The position numbers were made by a program, and so were the translations under genes. Below, piece by piece: positions 6,391 to 7,322 of a stretch of 7,322 bases of DNA. The DNA is from Gemmatimonadaceae bacterium (lineage in GTDB: Bacteria; Gemmatimonadota; Gemmatimonadetes; Gemmatimonadales; Gemmatimonadaceae). The DNA lies in the NCBI GenBank assembly GCA_025451425.1, contig JANWKK010000160.1, positions 1-7,322 on the forward strand, read 5' to 3'. The first letter of the stretch is position 1, and each line of letters begins with the position of its first letter. The notes under the pieces were generated by a model. That model searched no databases. It worked only from the letters and a program-made list of their open reading frames with translations, and was not told the origin of the DNA.

Positions 6391-7113
6391 CTACCGGATG
6401 AGGTAGACCAGAGTGAAGATCGCGATCCACACGACGTCGACAAAGTGCCAGTATAGCGCAGAAATGTCGACGAGAAGCGCGTCGCGAGGTCCGAGGCCGC
6501 GCTTCATGTCGATCGCGAGCAAGGTCAAGAGCCAGAGCACGCCGGCGGTCACGTGTGCACCGTGAAATCCGGTCAGCGTGAAGAACGAAGATCCGAAGAG
6601 ATTGGTCTTTATGTTCAGGCCTTCATGCACGAACGAGGTGAACTCGTAGGCCTGGTAGCAAAGGAATCCAGCGCCGAGAATCGCCGTCGCGAGCAACCAG
6701 AGCTTCGACGACTCGAGCAACCGCCCGCCGAAGCCAGGTCCTGCCCATCCTGGTTTGTCCTTGTTCTCGACCGCCGCGAGGGCGAGCACCATCGCTAGCG
6801 ACGACATCAGTAGGACGAACGTCGACTGCGACGTGATTGGGATGTTCAGAATCGGCTTGAAGAGCGCGCTCGCTGGGCATCCCGCGATCGGAGTAGCCGA
6901 CGTGGCGTTCGTCGTCTGACACCAGTACTCGTGCGGAAATGGTCCGACTCTACTGCGTCCCTTGTAGATCAGGTACGTCGAGATCAGAGAAGCGAACAAC
7001 ATGCACTCGGATCCGATGAACGCCCAGATCGCAATCTTGCGATGATCGAGACCCGTGGTGGTCGGCGGATGGGCCGAGTGTCCATGCGCGTGAGCGACTG
7101 CTGAAGTGGACAT
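6391..7113 (-). CDS. ctaE: Cytochrome c oxidase subunit III
   Basis: A 240-residue inner-membrane subunit with five membrane segments (about 28-50, 98-115, 136-158, 173-201, 217-239), the short bacterial form lacking the first two helices of the seven-helix version. Diagnostic motifs are IWAFIGSECMLFASLISTYL (29-48), QAYEF (154-158), LFGSSFFTLTGFHGAHVTAG (172-191) and the C-terminal ALYWHFVDVVWIAIFTLVYL (219-238). It binds no metal and supports the stability of the catalytic subunit I. The N-terminus is His-rich (HAHGHSAHPP, 8-17). The loop between helices 1 and 2 is long (about 51-97) and contains two cysteines, C65 and C79, possibly a periplasmic disulfide. The start lies 22 nt after the preceding stop and lacks a clear minus-strand Shine-Dalgarno. 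Confidence 0.95.
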   Translation of the reverse strand: MSTSAVAHAHGHSAHPPTTTGLDHRKIAIWAFIGSECMLFASLISTYLIYKGRSRVGPFPHEYWCQTTNATSATPIAGCPASALFKPILNIPITSQSTFVLLMSSLAMVLALAAVENKDKPGWAGPGFGGRLLESSKLWLLATAILGAGFLCYQAYEFTSFVHEGLNIKTNLFGSSFFTLTGFHGAHVTAGVLWLLTLLAIDMKRGLGPRDALLVDISALYWHFVDVVWIAIFTLVYLIR

Positions 7114-7135
7114 CGTGGAGGTATGAACCTGTTAT

Positions 7136-7322
7136 CTAGTGCTCGTCTTCGAGCGGCGTGAGGAGCCAGCCATAGAGCGACGCTGTCATCGCGCTGGCGA
7201 AGGTAATCACGAGCGCGACGGCGAGATGCACCTTGTCTTTGTGAATTGCGATCAGCGACGAAAACATGAGCGTCATGAAAAGCGCGACGAACAGCGGCTT
7301 GATGGACGGATTCGGCATCGGA
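7136..7322 (-). CDS. ctaD: Probable C-terminus of cytochrome c oxidase subunit I (partial, cut by window edge)
   Basis: The reading frame is open to the right edge, and the visible part ends with TAG at 7136-7138. The 60 residues from the first ATG begin MPNPSIKPLFVALFMTLMF, followed by a second hydrophobic stretch (about 31-52) and an acidic end, LLTPLEDEH. A proline codon precedes that ATG in frame. An (L/M)PxPS motif followed by two helices is typical of the extra C-terminal segment of caa3-type subunit I (as in Bacillus CtaD), and subunit I normally precedes subunit III in these operons. It is therefore most likely the tail of ctaD. The alternative is a free-standing 60-residue membrane protein starting at 7318. 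The 4 bases upstream in the window cannot show whether a ribosome binding site exists. Confidence 0.65.
   Translation of the reverse strand, partial: PMPNPSIKPLFVALFMTLMFSSLIAIHKDKVHLAVALVITFASAMTASLYGWLLTPLEDEH

Noticed and set aside
6383..6430. Longer start for oxidase subunit IV
   Set aside because: It would overlap the conserved C-terminus of subunit III by 40 bp. The ATG at 6382 lies just after the subunit III stop and gives a usual length.
7117..7125. Perfect GGAGGT followed by ATG on the plus strand
   Set aside because: The frame that follows closes after about a dozen codons inside coding DNA of the oxidase operon on the other strand. It is a chance match.
1..7322. CRISPR array, tRNA/rRNA, transposase, prophage or toxin-antitoxin genes
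   Set aside because: I looked on both strands and saw no regularly spaced direct repeats, RNA gene signatures or recognisable proteins of these kinds.

Overview
This 7.3 kb window is ordinary, gene-dense bacterial chromosome with high GC and short intergenic gaps. Its gene set is an aa3/caa3-type cytochrome c oxidase cluster ending in ctaG, a DUF5009/HGSNAT-like membrane acyltransferase, an S13 D,D-carboxypeptidase and a saccharopine-dehydrogenase-family enzyme. Together with the TGTCATCCTGAG-type palindromic repeats, this suggests an aerobic Gram-negative environmental lineage such as Gemmatimonadota or Acidobacteriota. That assignment is an impression from gene content and style; no marker gene in the window proves it.

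Layout, left to right. A palindromic repeat element (16-96) abuts the 3' end of a minus-strand CoA-binding-fold protein (103-567). A 177-bp divergent gap follows, then a plus-strand saccharopine dehydrogenase-like oxidoreductase (745-1887). A second copy of the palindromic element (1894-1994) fills the convergent gap to a minus-strand D-alanyl-D-alanine carboxypeptidase (1997-3679). Upstream of that on the minus strand are the membrane acyltransferase (3758-5044), a GGGCTAGG inverted repeat (5069-5121), then ctaG (5138-5992), oxidase subunit IV (6011-6382), subunit III (6391-7113) and a frame open to the right edge that looks like the C-terminus of oxidase subunit I (7136-7322).

How the genes fit together. 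The right third is the 3' half of a terminal-oxidase operon, transcribed right to left: subunit I, III, IV, then the CtaG assembly factor. Gaps between its genes are 8 to 22 bp. The acyltransferase and carboxypeptidase genes follow on the same strand and both act at the envelope. They are separated from the oxidase genes by the GGGCTAGG hairpin and may form their own transcription unit. The two left genes are metabolic singletons.

I found no defence system, mobile gene, CRISPR array or RNA gene. The most interesting signal is non-coding. A family of asymmetric palindromes has two distinguishable arms, a 'long' and a 'short' one. Its ends lie 2 to 6 nt after the stop codons of four genes, and a lone arm-end is embedded in the subunit IV/ctaG junction, where it supplies the purine-rich stretch just before the ctaG start codon.
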